From: Coprococcus sp.
Lineage (GTDB): Bacteria > Bacillota > Clostridia > Lachnospirales > Lachnospiraceae
Direction: 5' to 3'
Length of the DNA stretch: 29,967 nucleotides
Assembly (NCBI GenBank): GCA_016297325.1
Contig: JAEDGW010000020.1
Location: forward strand, 1-29,967
The stretch's first letter is position 1; each line of letters begins with the position of its first letter. This document shows, one piece after another, positions 1 through 7,284 of this stretch. Position numbers and translations under genes: made by a program. The notes beneath the pieces were generated by a model. It saw only the letters and a list, made by a program, of their open reading frames with translations, did no database searches and was not told the origin of the DNA.

Positions 1-89
1 TTCCAGTTAAGTGCTGTGTCGTTCATGCGAAGCCAGTACCATGTCTTTGCCGGGAGTCTGTTGATCTTCATCTCATTATTGTTCTCCAT
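1..89 (-). CDS. sufD: SufD, Fe-S cluster assembly scaffold partner (N-terminal fragment, cut by window edge)
   Basis: Only the first 29 codons are inside the window. They read Met-Glu-Asn-Asn-Asn, then a stretch containing LPAKTWYWLRMND; a proline-alanine-lysine-threonine-tryptophan motif followed by W-L and N is typical of the SufD N-terminus. The ATG at 87-89 is preceded by a good ribosome site (GGAGGT at about 97-102), and it starts 13 bases after the sufB stop, so the two are almost certainly co-transcribed. SufD normally forms the SufBC2D complex that builds Fe-S clusters in the cytoplasm. The function is inferred from this short piece plus its position after sufC and sufB; the rest of the gene lies beyond base 1. 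Confidence 0.8.
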   Translation of the reverse strand, partial: MENNNEMKINRLPAKTWYWLRMNDTALNW

Positions 90-102
90 GTCACGCACCT
101 CC

Positions 103-1509
103 TTAACCTATGCTGCCCTTCATCTCAAGACGGATGAGGTTGTTCATCTCAAGAGCATACTCAAGCGGCAGCTCCTTCGATACATTGTCTGCAAATCCAC
201 TGACGATACATGCTCTCGCGTCTTCTTCGCTCATTCCTCTGGACATCAGGTAGAACACAGCCTCGTCACTGATGCTTCCTATCTGTGCCTCATGTCCCAC
301 ATTTACCTTCTTGGTTCTGATATCCATGGCCGGTATGGTGTCCGAACGTGATATCGAATCAAGCATAAGTGACTGACAGGAAACTGCTGCCTTGGAGTTC
401 TCAGCCTCCTTTGTCACTACAACTGATGAACGGAATGTGCTTATACCCCCGTCCTTGGAGATAGACTTGGTGTTGATATATGAACTTGTGTCAGGTGCCG
501 CATGAACTACCTTCGCTCCTGTGTCAAGGTTCTGTCCCTTACCGGCAAATGTAACTCCGGTGAACTCCATCCTGGCGCCCCTGCCCTTGAGCACGCTCAT
601 CGGATAAAGGTATGACACATGTGATCCAAATGAACCCGATACCCACTCGATGGTTCCACCCTCTTCAACTCGGGCTCTCTTGGTGTTCAGGTTATACATG
701 TTCTTGGACCAGTTCTCTATGGTTGAATATCTGAGCTTTGCGTTCTTGCCGACAAAGAGTTCAACACAGCCTGCGTGAAGGTTTGCCACATTGTACTTAG
801 GTGCTGAACAGCCCTCTATAAAGTGAAGGTCTGCCCCCTCATCAACGATGATAAGTGTGTGTTCAAACTGACCTGCGCCCGCTGCGTTAAGTCTGAAGTA
901 TGACTGAAGTGGGATCTCTACCTTTACTCCAGGTGGTACATACACAAATGATCCGCCTGACCACACAGCTCCGTGAAGTGCTGCAAATTTGTGATCGTGA
1001 GGGGTGACAAGCTTCATGAAGTGCTTCTGCACCATGTCTGCATACTCACCGGTGAGTGCGCTCTCCATGTCAGTGTACACAACTCCCATATCAGCAACCT
1101 CCTGACGGACATTGTGGTATACGAGTTCTGAATCATACTGCGCACCAACTCCTGCGAGGGACTTTCTCTCAGCCTGAGGGATTCCAAGTCTCTCAAATGT
1201 ATCCTTGATATCCTCAGGAACTTCATCCCAGCTTCCCTTCATCTTGGTATTTGGTCTTACGTAAGTTACTATGTTGTCAATATCCAGACCCTCGATGGAT
1301 GGTCCCCAGTCAGGCACCTGCATATTGTTGTATATCTGTAAAGACTCAAGTCTGAAATTCTGCATCCATGCCGGATCATGCTTTTCCTTTGAAAGCTGCT
1401 CAACTATCTCAGGTGTGAGACCAGCCTTAAGCTTGTAGGCATCCTTGTCGTCATACTTGAAGTCATATATATTTCTGTCTATGTCCTCTACATATGTCTT
1501 TTCCTTCAT
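103..1509 (-). CDS. sufB: SufB, Fe-S cluster assembly scaffold protein
   Basis: A 468-residue protein, the usual length for SufB. It builds nascent Fe-S clusters in the cytoplasm together with the ATPase SufC and partner SufD. Visible family features include the early motif GLTPEIVEQLSKEKHDP, the central segment GGSFVYVPPGVKVEIPLQSY, the beta-helix core, and the C-terminal segment EEDARACIVSGFADNV. The start is the ATG at 1507-1509, with an AAAGGA ribosome site about 10 bases upstream. It follows sufC by 82 bases and precedes sufD by 13 bases, so the order is regulator-sufC-sufB-sufD, as in many Clostridia. The cysteine desulfurase (SufS) and SufU are not in the window and would be expected past the left edge. 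Family assignment is very secure. Confidence 0.96.
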   Translation of the reverse strand: MKEKTYVEDIDRNIYDFKYDDKDAYKLKAGLTPEIVEQLSKEKHDPAWMQNFRLESLQIYNNMQVPDWGPSIEGLDIDNIVTYVRPNTKMKGSWDEVPEDIKDTFERLGIPQAERKSLAGVGAQYDSELVYHNVRQEVADMGVVYTDMESALTGEYADMVQKHFMKLVTPHDHKFAALHGAVWSGGSFVYVPPGVKVEIPLQSYFRLNAAGAGQFEHTLIIVDEGADLHFIEGCSAPKYNVANLHAGCVELFVGKNAKLRYSTIENWSKNMYNLNTKRARVEEGGTIEWVSGSFGSHVSYLYPMSVLKGRGARMEFTGVTFAGKGQNLDTGAKVVHAAPDTSSYINTKSISKDGGISTFRSSVVVTKEAENSKAAVSCQSLMLDSISRSDTIPAMDIRTKKVNVGHEAQIGSISDEAVFYLMSRGMSEEDARACIVSGFADNVSKELPLEYALEMNNLIRLEMKGSIG

Positions 1510-1591
1510 CTTCTATATCCTTTCATTGTTGAAGCGTTCTGCGTTGGTATTGGATTCACAGCATCGAACGACTTTAGATTACTGCAGCCGT

Positions 1592-2341
1592 CTACTTAGC
1601 CTCGTACTCTGCAAATCCTGACTCGTTGATCTTGTCCACAAGCGATGCGTCACCAGTCTCAATGATCTTGCCCTCTACCATGACATGTGTGTAGTCAACA
1701 GTGAGTGACTCAAGGATCTTCGTGCTGTGTGTGATGATCAGCAGGCTTCCCTTGCAGTTCTTCTGATATTCCTCGATACCGGCTGACACTGTACGTACCG
1801 CATCTACGTCAAGTCCTGAATCTGTCTCATCGAGGATTGCCAGTGATGGCTTCAGCATAAGAAGCTGAAGTATCTCTGCCTTCTTCTTCTCACCACCTGA
1901 GAATCCCACATTCAGATCTCTCTCTGCATATGATGGATCCATCTGAAGAATCTCCATAGTTCTCTCAAGCTCCTTCTTGAAATCCCAGAGACGGATTCTC
2001 TTGCCGGTCTTCTGCTCCAGTGCATTTCTTATAAATGAGCTGAGTGTCACACCAGGCACCTCAAGAGGGTTCTGGAATGAGAGGAATATTCCTGCCTTTG
2101 CACGCTCATTGACAGCCTCCTCAGTGATGTTCCTGCCATCAAACCATATCTCGCCCTCTCTGACTGTATATCTTGGATTGCCCATAAGTGCATATCCCAG
2201 AGTTGATTTTCCTGTTCCGTTAGGTCCCATAAGTACGTGTGTCTCACCCTTGCCGATCTCCAGGTTTACACCGTGAAGGATCTGTTTATCCTCAACATCC
2301 ACATATAAATTCTTAACTTCCAATAACTTCTTGTCTGACAT
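1592..2341 (-). CDS. sufC: SufC, Fe-S assembly ATPase (ABC-type)
   Basis: A soluble ABC-type ATPase that binds SufB and SufD and drives conformational change during Fe-S cluster assembly. Visible motifs are Walker A (GPNGTGKST), the Q-loop region (LSFQNPLEVPG), the SufC version of the signature motif (SGGEKKK), Walker B with catalytic acid (LAILDETDSGLD) and the switch histidine (LIITHSTK). There are no membrane segments. The reading frame is open further upstream, but the ATG at 2339-2341 is preferred: AAGGAGG lies 7 bases ahead, and the product (MSDKKLLEVKNL) begins like other SufC proteins. That gives about 249 residues, normal for the family. It starts 61 bases after the Rrf2 regulator gene and shares its operon. 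Confidence 0.96.
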   Translation of the reverse strand: MSDKKLLEVKNLYVDVEDKQILHGVNLEIGKGETHVLMGPNGTGKSTLGYALMGNPRYTVREGEIWFDGRNITEEAVNERAKAGIFLSFQNPLEVPGVTLSSFIRNALEQKTGKRIRLWDFKKELERTMEILQMDPSYAERDLNVGFSGGEKKKAEILQLLMLKPSLAILDETDSGLDVDAVRTVSAGIEEYQKNCKGSLLIITHSTKILESLTVDYTHVMVEGKIIETGDASLVDKINESGFAEYEAK

Positions 2342-2402
2342 CTGTCTGCCTCCTTGTATTATTAACTGGGTATGTCTATTTTTATTCTTTGGCATCTATT
2401 GC

Positions 2403-2813
2403 TCATTCAACCCCTTTTGCCACATCTGCAAGGGTCTTACTGTTGAAATAGTCCTGAATCAGTTCTGCCAGTCCCTGCCATATCGGCAAAGTGTAACACT
2501 GCTTGGATCTGTCACAGGTCATCGTGCTGTTCTTCATACACGCCACCGGTGCAAGACCACCTTCTGTGAGCTCAAGTATCTCCCACAACGTATATTCCTC
2601 AGGAGCTTTTTTGAGCCTGTATCCTCCACCATGGCCGCTGGCCGCCTCTATCAGGTTGGCCTTGGACAGCATGCGCATTATGCTCTCCAGATACTTCTGT
2701 GATAGCTCTTCCTTCTGTACTATCTCTTTTAACGGGATAAACCTGCCATCATGGTTTATGGCCAGATACGCCATAACTCTTAAGGCATATTCTCCCTTTG
2801 AAGAAATCACCAT
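2403..2813 (-). CDS. Rrf2/IscR-type transcription regulator, probably Fe-S responsive
   Basis: A 136-residue winged-helix regulator of the Rrf2 family. The N-terminal segment (SSKGEYALRVMAYLA), the recognition-helix region (LSQKYLESIMRMLSKANLI) and the wing (GHGGGYRL) are classic. Three cysteines at positions 92, 100 and 106 sit where IscR carries its cluster ligands (92, 98, 104 in E. coli), though the first spacing is C-X7-C rather than C-X5-C. The longer reading frame starting at 2948 is rejected: the ATG at 2811-2813 has AAGGAGG just upstream and gives the standard N-terminus. It leads the sufCBD operon, so the likely role is Fe-S-status control of that operon, including itself. Cluster binding is inferred from the cysteines. 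Confidence 0.92.
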   Translation of the reverse strand: MVISSKGEYALRVMAYLAINHDGRFIPLKEIVQKEELSQKYLESIMRMLSKANLIEAASGHGGGYRLKKAPEEYTLWEILELTEGGLAPVACMKNSTMTCDRSKQCYTLPIWQGLAELIQDYFNSKTLADVAKGVE

Positions 2814-2935
2814 ATTGTATATCCTCCTTACATATGAGTGTGACCACGATCCGGCCGCAAATATCAGGCGGCTCCAATAGTCACTCTCATCCGCCATTTT
2901 CAGGCGCAATAAGCCAATATCTGACTCGTAGAAAT

Positions 2936-2968
2936 AGGATATTCCCATTTACCTACTATGTCAATAGG
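2936..2968 (-). promoter_or_regulatory. Promoter of the rrf2-suf operon with overlapping palindromic operator
   Basis: On the minus strand there is a consensus -35 TTGACA (2959-2964), a 17-base spacer and a -10 TATCCT (2936-2941). The -35 lies inside an imperfect 17-base palindrome, CCTATTGACATAGTAGG (2952-2968), whose outer CCTA/TAGG arms match exactly. A site covering the -35 box fits a repressor, most simply the Rrf2 protein encoded about 120 bases downstream. The leader would be about 115 bases long. Promoter elements are seen directly; the identity of the binding protein is inference. Confidence 0.7.
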
Positions 2969-2976
2969 TTAATACA

Positions 2977-3014
2977 CAAAAAATAATAGAAGGTGTATTA
3001 ACCTTCCATTATTT
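2977..3014 (-). terminator. Intrinsic terminator after the DegV gene
   Basis: The stem pairs 2981-2987 with 3008-3014 and 2989-2994 with 3001-3006 (GAAGGT/ACCTTC on the minus strand), with one mismatch and a six-base loop. On the minus strand it runs into a T tract. It lies 19 bases past the stop of the DegV-family gene and separates it from the suf promoter. Confidence 0.85.
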
Positions 3015-3032
3015 TATCAGTTTGCCATCTGA

Positions 3033-3908
3033 CTAAGCCCTGTTGCCGTCATAATATGTCACTATCATACCGCCTTTTCCCATATAATAGCTGCACAGAC
3101 CGCTTGCCGGAACAACGCTCACATCCGTGTCGAGCCATTCGGCTTTGATGAGATGTCCCAGCTTCTCAGCCCCTTCCTCATTCATGCAATGGCTTATGAC
3201 CAGCTCTCCCCCGTCAAATCCCACTTCCCGGAGAGTGTCTATCAACTTACCATATATCTTCTTCAGCCCTCTGAATTTGTGTCTGAGCTCGATCCTGCCT
3301 CCCGGCGATGCCACACCTATTGCAGATATGCTGAATCTGTGTGCGGCATATCCCACAAGTTTATTCAGTCTGCCCGCCTTTATCAGGTTGTCCAGACTTC
3401 CAAGGGCAAACATTACCTGTGTCTTTCTCGCCACATCTTCCGCAGTCTTCACTACCATATCAAATGAATCGCCATCGCTGATCCCATCATATATGCTCTG
3501 CGCCAAATGTTCCGGCAAGGCTCCCGCACCACATGTATTTATCACGCAGATATTTCTGCCAGGATTCTTCTCCAGTGCCATATGTCTTGCCGCTATGGCA
3601 CTGTTATAGCTTCCCGACAAAGCCGCCGACAATGTAAATGCAATGACATTTTCTGCATCCCCCCACGCCTCAAGCCACGCATGCGGCGAAGGGCAGCTCG
3701 TCCTGCCTCCTGACCGGCAATTCTCTATGTGATCAAGCATATCCTCTATATTAATATCTAATCCGTCAATATAATCTGCATCATCCACCGATATTGTAAA
3801 TGGAACCACAGAATAATCTATATCCATTTTTTCCGGCACAAGCAGGCTGCACCCGGAATCCGAAACCAGCTTCCATCCATCTGATAATTTACCGTCTTTC
3901 TTGTTCAT
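3033..3908 (-). CDS. DegV family protein (FakB-like fatty-acid binding)
   Basis: A DegV-fold protein of about 291 residues. Known members (FakB) carry a fatty acid for phosphorylation by the kinase FakA, feeding exogenous fatty acids into phospholipid synthesis; whether this one does is inferred only from family. Seen in the sequence are the N-terminal SDSGCSL, TSCPSPHAWLEAW, the LSAALSGSYNSA serine loop, the basic helix SLDNLIKAGRLNKLVG, and a C-terminal half ending near GLCSYYMGKGG, all typical. The frame opens at a GTG (3941), but the ATG at 3906-3908 is the better start: GGAGGT lies 9 bases upstream. It is a single-gene unit between two terminators, and no FakA is nearby. Clostridia usually have several DegV paralogues. 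Confidence 0.92.
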   Translation of the reverse strand: MNKKDGKLSDGWKLVSDSGCSLLVPEKMDIDYSVVPFTISVDDADYIDGLDINIEDMLDHIENCRSGGRTSCPSPHAWLEAWGDAENVIAFTLSAALSGSYNSAIAARHMALEKNPGRNICVINTCGAGALPEHLAQSIYDGISDGDSFDMVVKTAEDVARKTQVMFALGSLDNLIKAGRLNKLVGYAAHRFSISAIGVASPGGRIELRHKFRGLKKIYGKLIDTLREVGFDGGELVISHCMNEEGAEKLGHLIKAEWLDTDVSVVPASGLCSYYMGKGGMIVTYYDGNRA

Positions 3909-3979
3909 CCCAGCAATACCTCCAAATCCTCGCAAGTTCACCTGAAAGTATTATGAGAAATATTACCTATATATATACA

Positions 3980-4036
3980 TAAAAATAAAAAGGTATGCTC
4001 AATGTGTTTCTAAACGCACCCTTAAGCATACCTTTT
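3980..4036 (-). terminator. Intrinsic terminator of the manno-oligosaccharide operon
   Basis: A perfect 12-base stem, with arms at 3988-3999 and 4025-4036 (AAAGGTATGCT core) and a long loop that can itself form a small hairpin. On the minus strand it is followed by a T-rich tail (TTTTTATTTTTAT). It begins six bases after the stop of the GGDEF-domain gene, so it marks the end of that transcription unit. Confidence 0.9.
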
Positions 4037-4041
4037 ATATA

Positions 4042-6015
4042 TCAGTTCTTCACCTTAACAACATCCTTCTTCCTGTACTTCTTGACCTCGTACAGTTTCT
4101 CATCCGCCATGGTCATGGCATTCTGAAGGCCCTTCTTGTCGTATTCTTCTATCTGGCAGCTGCCGAGCGATACGCTGACCTTGTAAGGCTTGTCGCAGTG
4201 TTCATTGAACTCCTCAAATGTGCTGTACACATTCTCCGCAAATGCGTCTGCCGCACTCTCATCCTCAAGATCAAGCACAAGACAGCAATACTCGTCTCCA
4301 CCTATTCGTCCGACGATTCCCTTATCGCCCACAGACTCTATCAGAATGTCGCCGATGGTCTTCAGGGAGAAGTCACCCTCGTCGTGTCCGTATCTGTCAT
4401 TGATGATCTTAAGACTGTTCATATCTGCGTAGAATACCGTGACTGTTCTGCCCTGCTCCTCGCATTCCTTAAGCATCTGTATGGACTTGTCGAAGAATCC
4501 TCTTCTGTTCATGATTCCTGTAAGCGGATCCTGCTTTGACAGGTTGTCAAGCATGAGGTTGTTCTTCTGAAGGATCGCCATACTCTCCTCAAGGCGCTTC
4601 ATGATCTCCTCATTTGTCTTAAGGAGATTTATCATCTTTACGGCCGCCGATACCTGATTTCCAAGGAACTCACCGTTCACAAGTACGCCCTCTGTGAGAT
4701 CGCACAGAAGAACACCGTAGAGTATCTCATTTGAATACAGAGGAAGCAATACATATATTCCTGCTCCGTCCACACCCAGATTCTCAAAATCATAGAGATT
4801 CGATGAGGATACCTTCTGATTTACAGTGATAACACTGCTCACCTTTTCTTTCAGATCTTTTGTCTTGAGATAGAGCTGATCCGGCAGTTCAAACGGCTCG
4901 CCTATCAGATGTATGATTGGCTCTTTGTACAGGAATATAAATGCATTCTCTATATCAAGCCAATCCATAGTTCCCAGTATCTCGCCATAACTTCTGTCGT
5001 TTCCACGGTCAAAACTAAGTACCTTCTGAATGAACGTTTTCATCTTGAACTGGGTCTTATTTCTTTCCTCCCACTGTTCTGAGAGCATGTGGTTCATCGA
5101 AAGATAACCCTCGATAACATTCTTATTTCGATTTCTTGAGCCACCCTTTTTGCAGAATGAATCTCTTCTTATAAATTCAGTTGGGAGTATCTTACTCTCA
5201 ACCTTATCACCATTCATAAGCTTTACGATGAGATTTACAGCCTCCGAACCGAGCTTGCCGGCATCGGCGCGCACCGTCGAAAGTGTCGGATATATCTGTG
5301 TTGCCCACTCAATGTCATCATATCCCATAACAGATATATCCCTTCCTGGCAGGATATCTCTCGCCTTAAGCTCCTCATAAAAACCTGAAGCGCATGAATC
5401 ATTTACACAGAACACGCCTTGCATATCAGGATTTCTGTCAAGCAGATCTCTGAACACATCCTTAGTCTCTGCTGTGAGATTGCCCTCCACATAAAGTTCA
5501 GGATCAAACTCTATGCCGTGCTCCTGAAGTACCTCAAGATATGTTCTCTTTCTCTCAGTAGCATCATAATTGGAATCAGGTCCGCCGATCATTCCGATCC
5601 TCGTATAGCCGAGGTCCTCTATCATATAGTTGAGTCCCTCTTTTATACCTGCGCCATTGTCGTATCTGACACATATCTGGTTTGGTTCATCAGCGGCAAC
5701 TATCACACAAGGCATGTGCAGATATTTCTCCATAAATTCCCGGATATGTTCCTTGGTCGCAAAGCAGCCAATACAGCTGGAGGCCACGATAACGCCATCC
5801 AGATTCTCCTTTGTTGCATAGGAAAACAATGTCTGATACTGATATTCATAATATATATCGGAGGTCTCTGAGTATTCTCTGTCAAGGAACTTACCAGGAA
5901 TGACAACTACGTTGACATCATGTATCTTTGCCCGCTCTATAACCCCATGACAGAGCAGCCTTGTAAAATCGTCCGTGATTCCGCCTACCAGAACTCCTAT
6001 CGTCTTTCTCTTCAT
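4042..6015 (-). CDS. Cytosolic LacI-like sugar-binding domain fused to GGDEF diguanylate cyclase
   Basis: A 657-residue protein with no signal peptide and no membrane segment. Residues 4-285 form a periplasmic-binding-protein/LacI-type effector domain (KTIGVLVGGITDDFTR, GVIVASSCIG, YTRIGMIGGPDSN, GVFCVNDSCASGF, ISVMGYDDIEWATQIYPTLSTVRAD), but the DNA-binding helix-turn-helix of LacI proteins is absent. Residues about 320-460 look like a GAF-type sensory module, followed by a short coiled coil (465-490). Residues 493-650 are a GGDEF domain: DPLTGIMNRR (496-505), metal-binding D531, and GGDEY at 572-576 in place of GGDEF. The inhibitory RxxD site is not present (GDKG there). It starts 41 bases after the mannose-6-phosphate isomerase gene and is the last gene before a terminator. 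The likely role is sugar-responsive control of cyclic di-GMP; ligand and activity are inference. Confidence 0.88.
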   Translation of the reverse strand: MKRKTIGVLVGGITDDFTRLLCHGVIERAKIHDVNVVVIPGKFLDREYSETSDIYYEYQYQTLFSYATKENLDGVIVASSCIGCFATKEHIREFMEKYLHMPCVIVAADEPNQICVRYDNGAGIKEGLNYMIEDLGYTRIGMIGGPDSNYDATERKRTYLEVLQEHGIEFDPELYVEGNLTAETKDVFRDLLDRNPDMQGVFCVNDSCASGFYEELKARDILPGRDISVMGYDDIEWATQIYPTLSTVRADAGKLGSEAVNLIVKLMNGDKVESKILPTEFIRRDSFCKKGGSRNRNKNVIEGYLSMNHMLSEQWEERNKTQFKMKTFIQKVLSFDRGNDRSYGEILGTMDWLDIENAFIFLYKEPIIHLIGEPFELPDQLYLKTKDLKEKVSSVITVNQKVSSSNLYDFENLGVDGAGIYVLLPLYSNEILYGVLLCDLTEGVLVNGEFLGNQVSAAVKMINLLKTNEEIMKRLEESMAILQKNNLMLDNLSKQDPLTGIMNRRGFFDKSIQMLKECEEQGRTVTVFYADMNSLKIINDRYGHDEGDFSLKTIGDILIESVGDKGIVGRIGGDEYCCLVLDLEDESAADAFAENVYSTFEEFNEHCDKPYKVSVSLGSCQIEEYDKKGLQNAMTMADEKLYEVKKYRKKDVVKVKN

Positions 6016-6056
6016 AACTACTACACCCCTTAACCTTCTCGCTCAAAGGCAGGATC

Positions 6057-7001
6057 TTACTTGCTGACTGTAGATGCTACAATCTCCATATCTCCTTCAA
6101 ATACAGGATTGTTGTATCCACATGGAAGGATAAAGTGATCACCCTTCTTTATAGCTTTTCCATCTACCGTTCCGCTTCCCTCAACAACAGACATGATAAG
6201 GAATGGCATGTCCAGAGCAAGCTCAGCCTTTCCCTTAACATCAAACTTGTATACCGTGTAATACTTGCAGCTTATAAGCTTGCAGAGCTCATTTGCCTTT
6301 CCTGCACTGACATTGATAACACTGTCCTCCACAGGCTTTGCCGGAACTGTTATCACATCTATGCTCTGCTTTATATGTAAGTCTCTTGGCTTACCGTTGC
6401 TAAGTCTGTCATAATCATACACTCTGTATGTGATATCACTGTTCTGCTGTGTCTCAAGAAGTGTGATTCCGCCCTTGATCGCATGCACAGTTCCAGGATC
6501 TATCTGAATGAAATCCCCCTTCTTAACAGGGATCTCTCTGATAAATTCTGTCCATTTCTTTCCCTCAATCATATCACATAATTCTTCTTTTGTCTTGGCA
6601 TTATGACCGATTACGAGTGTAGAATCCTCCTTGCAGTCAAGGATGTACCAGCACTCCATCTTTCCAAATGAACCATTCTCATGCTCTGCTGCATAAGCGT
6701 CATCCGGGTGTACCTGAATACTGAGGTCATCTTTGGCATCAATTATCTTGATGAGCAGTGGGAATCTCACGCCATCGATACCGCCAAACAACTCTCTGTG
6801 GCTGTCCCACAGATCTGCCAGGGTCTTGCCTGCAAACTCGCCATTTTTTACTGTACAGTTTCCATTTTCGTGAGCGGCAACTCCCCAGCACTCTCCTATA
6901 TCATCGCCTTCAACATCATATCCATACTCTTCCCTGAGTTTTGTTCCACCCCAGATATTGTGTGTAAACACCGGGTTCAAAAAAAGTATCTCCTTGCTCA
7001 T
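6057..7001 (-). CDS. manA: Mannose-6-phosphate isomerase, class I (short Firmicutes type)
   Basis: Converts mannose 6-phosphate to fructose 6-phosphate in the cytoplasm, using a metal ion (zinc in this family). About 314 residues, the usual length of the short Firmicutes type. The metal-binding cupin residues are visible: LSIQVHPDD (Q and H), a glutamate in GKMECWYIL and a histidine in DPGTVHAIKGG, with ETQQNSDITYRVYDYDR after it. The N-terminal HNIWGGTKLRE is typical. The frame opens at 7025, but AGGAGG lies between that ATG and the one at 6999-7001, so the latter (MSKEILFLNP) is preferred. It sits 283 bases after the GH130 gene across a structured spacer and just before the GGDEF gene. Its place supplies the last step from mannan-derived mannose 1-phosphate to glycolysis. 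Confidence 0.95.
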   Translation of the reverse strand: MSKEILFLNPVFTHNIWGGTKLREEYGYDVEGDDIGECWGVAAHENGNCTVKNGEFAGKTLADLWDSHRELFGGIDGVRFPLLIKIIDAKDDLSIQVHPDDAYAAEHENGSFGKMECWYILDCKEDSTLVIGHNAKTKEELCDMIEGKKWTEFIREIPVKKGDFIQIDPGTVHAIKGGITLLETQQNSDITYRVYDYDRLSNGKPRDLHIKQSIDVITVPAKPVEDSVINVSAGKANELCKLISCKYYTVYKFDVKGKAELALDMPFLIMSVVEGSGTVDGKAIKKGDHFILPCGYNNPVFEGDMEIVASTVSK

Positions 7002-7025
7002 TATCATTTTCCTCCTGTTATCCAT

Positions 7026-7284
7026 TGTATTTTAACCAATATGGAATTTCCACTACTTTTGCATATTCCCAATATTCCCCATATATAAACAAGTTCAGCC
7101 TGGCGGACTGATGTTTATCACGATCGGGCTGCCAGGCTGTCACTATGTAAAATTTTTGGCAAAACCTGCCAATATCATATGTTTAGAGGGGCCCCCAACG
7201 GTGGCGGGCACCACCTTTGGGGAATGAGAAAAAATTAATACAATTGCCGCATATGAGTAGGGGCTCATAGCGATCTATAACTAA
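7026..7284 (-). other. Structured intergenic region with three hairpins between GH130 and manA
   Basis: No gene is seen in this spacer. It holds a perfect 9-base inverted repeat CAGCCTGGC/GCCAGGCTG (7096-7104 and 7131-7139), a smaller TTGGC/GCCAA hairpin (7156-7172), and a strong GC-rich hairpin at 7193-7222 (CCCCAA/TTGGGG and GGTGG/CCACC with one mismatch and a six-base loop). None is followed by a convincing T tract on the minus strand, so they are not standard intrinsic terminators. Possible roles are stabilising the 3' end of the upstream mRNA, Rho-dependent or partial termination, or a regulatory leader for manA. A small palindrome TGGAATTTCCA lies at 7042-7052 near the expected manA promoter. 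No strong -35/-10 pair was found. Confidence 0.6.

Noticed and set aside
1977..2276. A plus-strand frame of 99 codons opposite sufC
   Set aside because: Pure antisense of a highly conserved ATPase gene, with no start signals.
2814..2948. A 45-residue N-terminal extension of the Rrf2 regulator
   Set aside because: It would run upstream almost to the -10 box, lacks a ribosome site, and the family starts at the M-x-x-S-x-K-G-E-Y-A-L motif.
3909..3941. A GTG start 11 codons upstream for the DegV gene
   Set aside because: The GGAGGT ribosome site lies between it and the ATG at 3908, which therefore is the better start.
7096..7139. The 9-bp inverted repeat considered as an intrinsic terminator or an insertion-sequence end
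   Set aside because: The loop is 26 bases and no T tract follows on either strand; no transposase or target duplication is nearby. Kept only as an unexplained structure.
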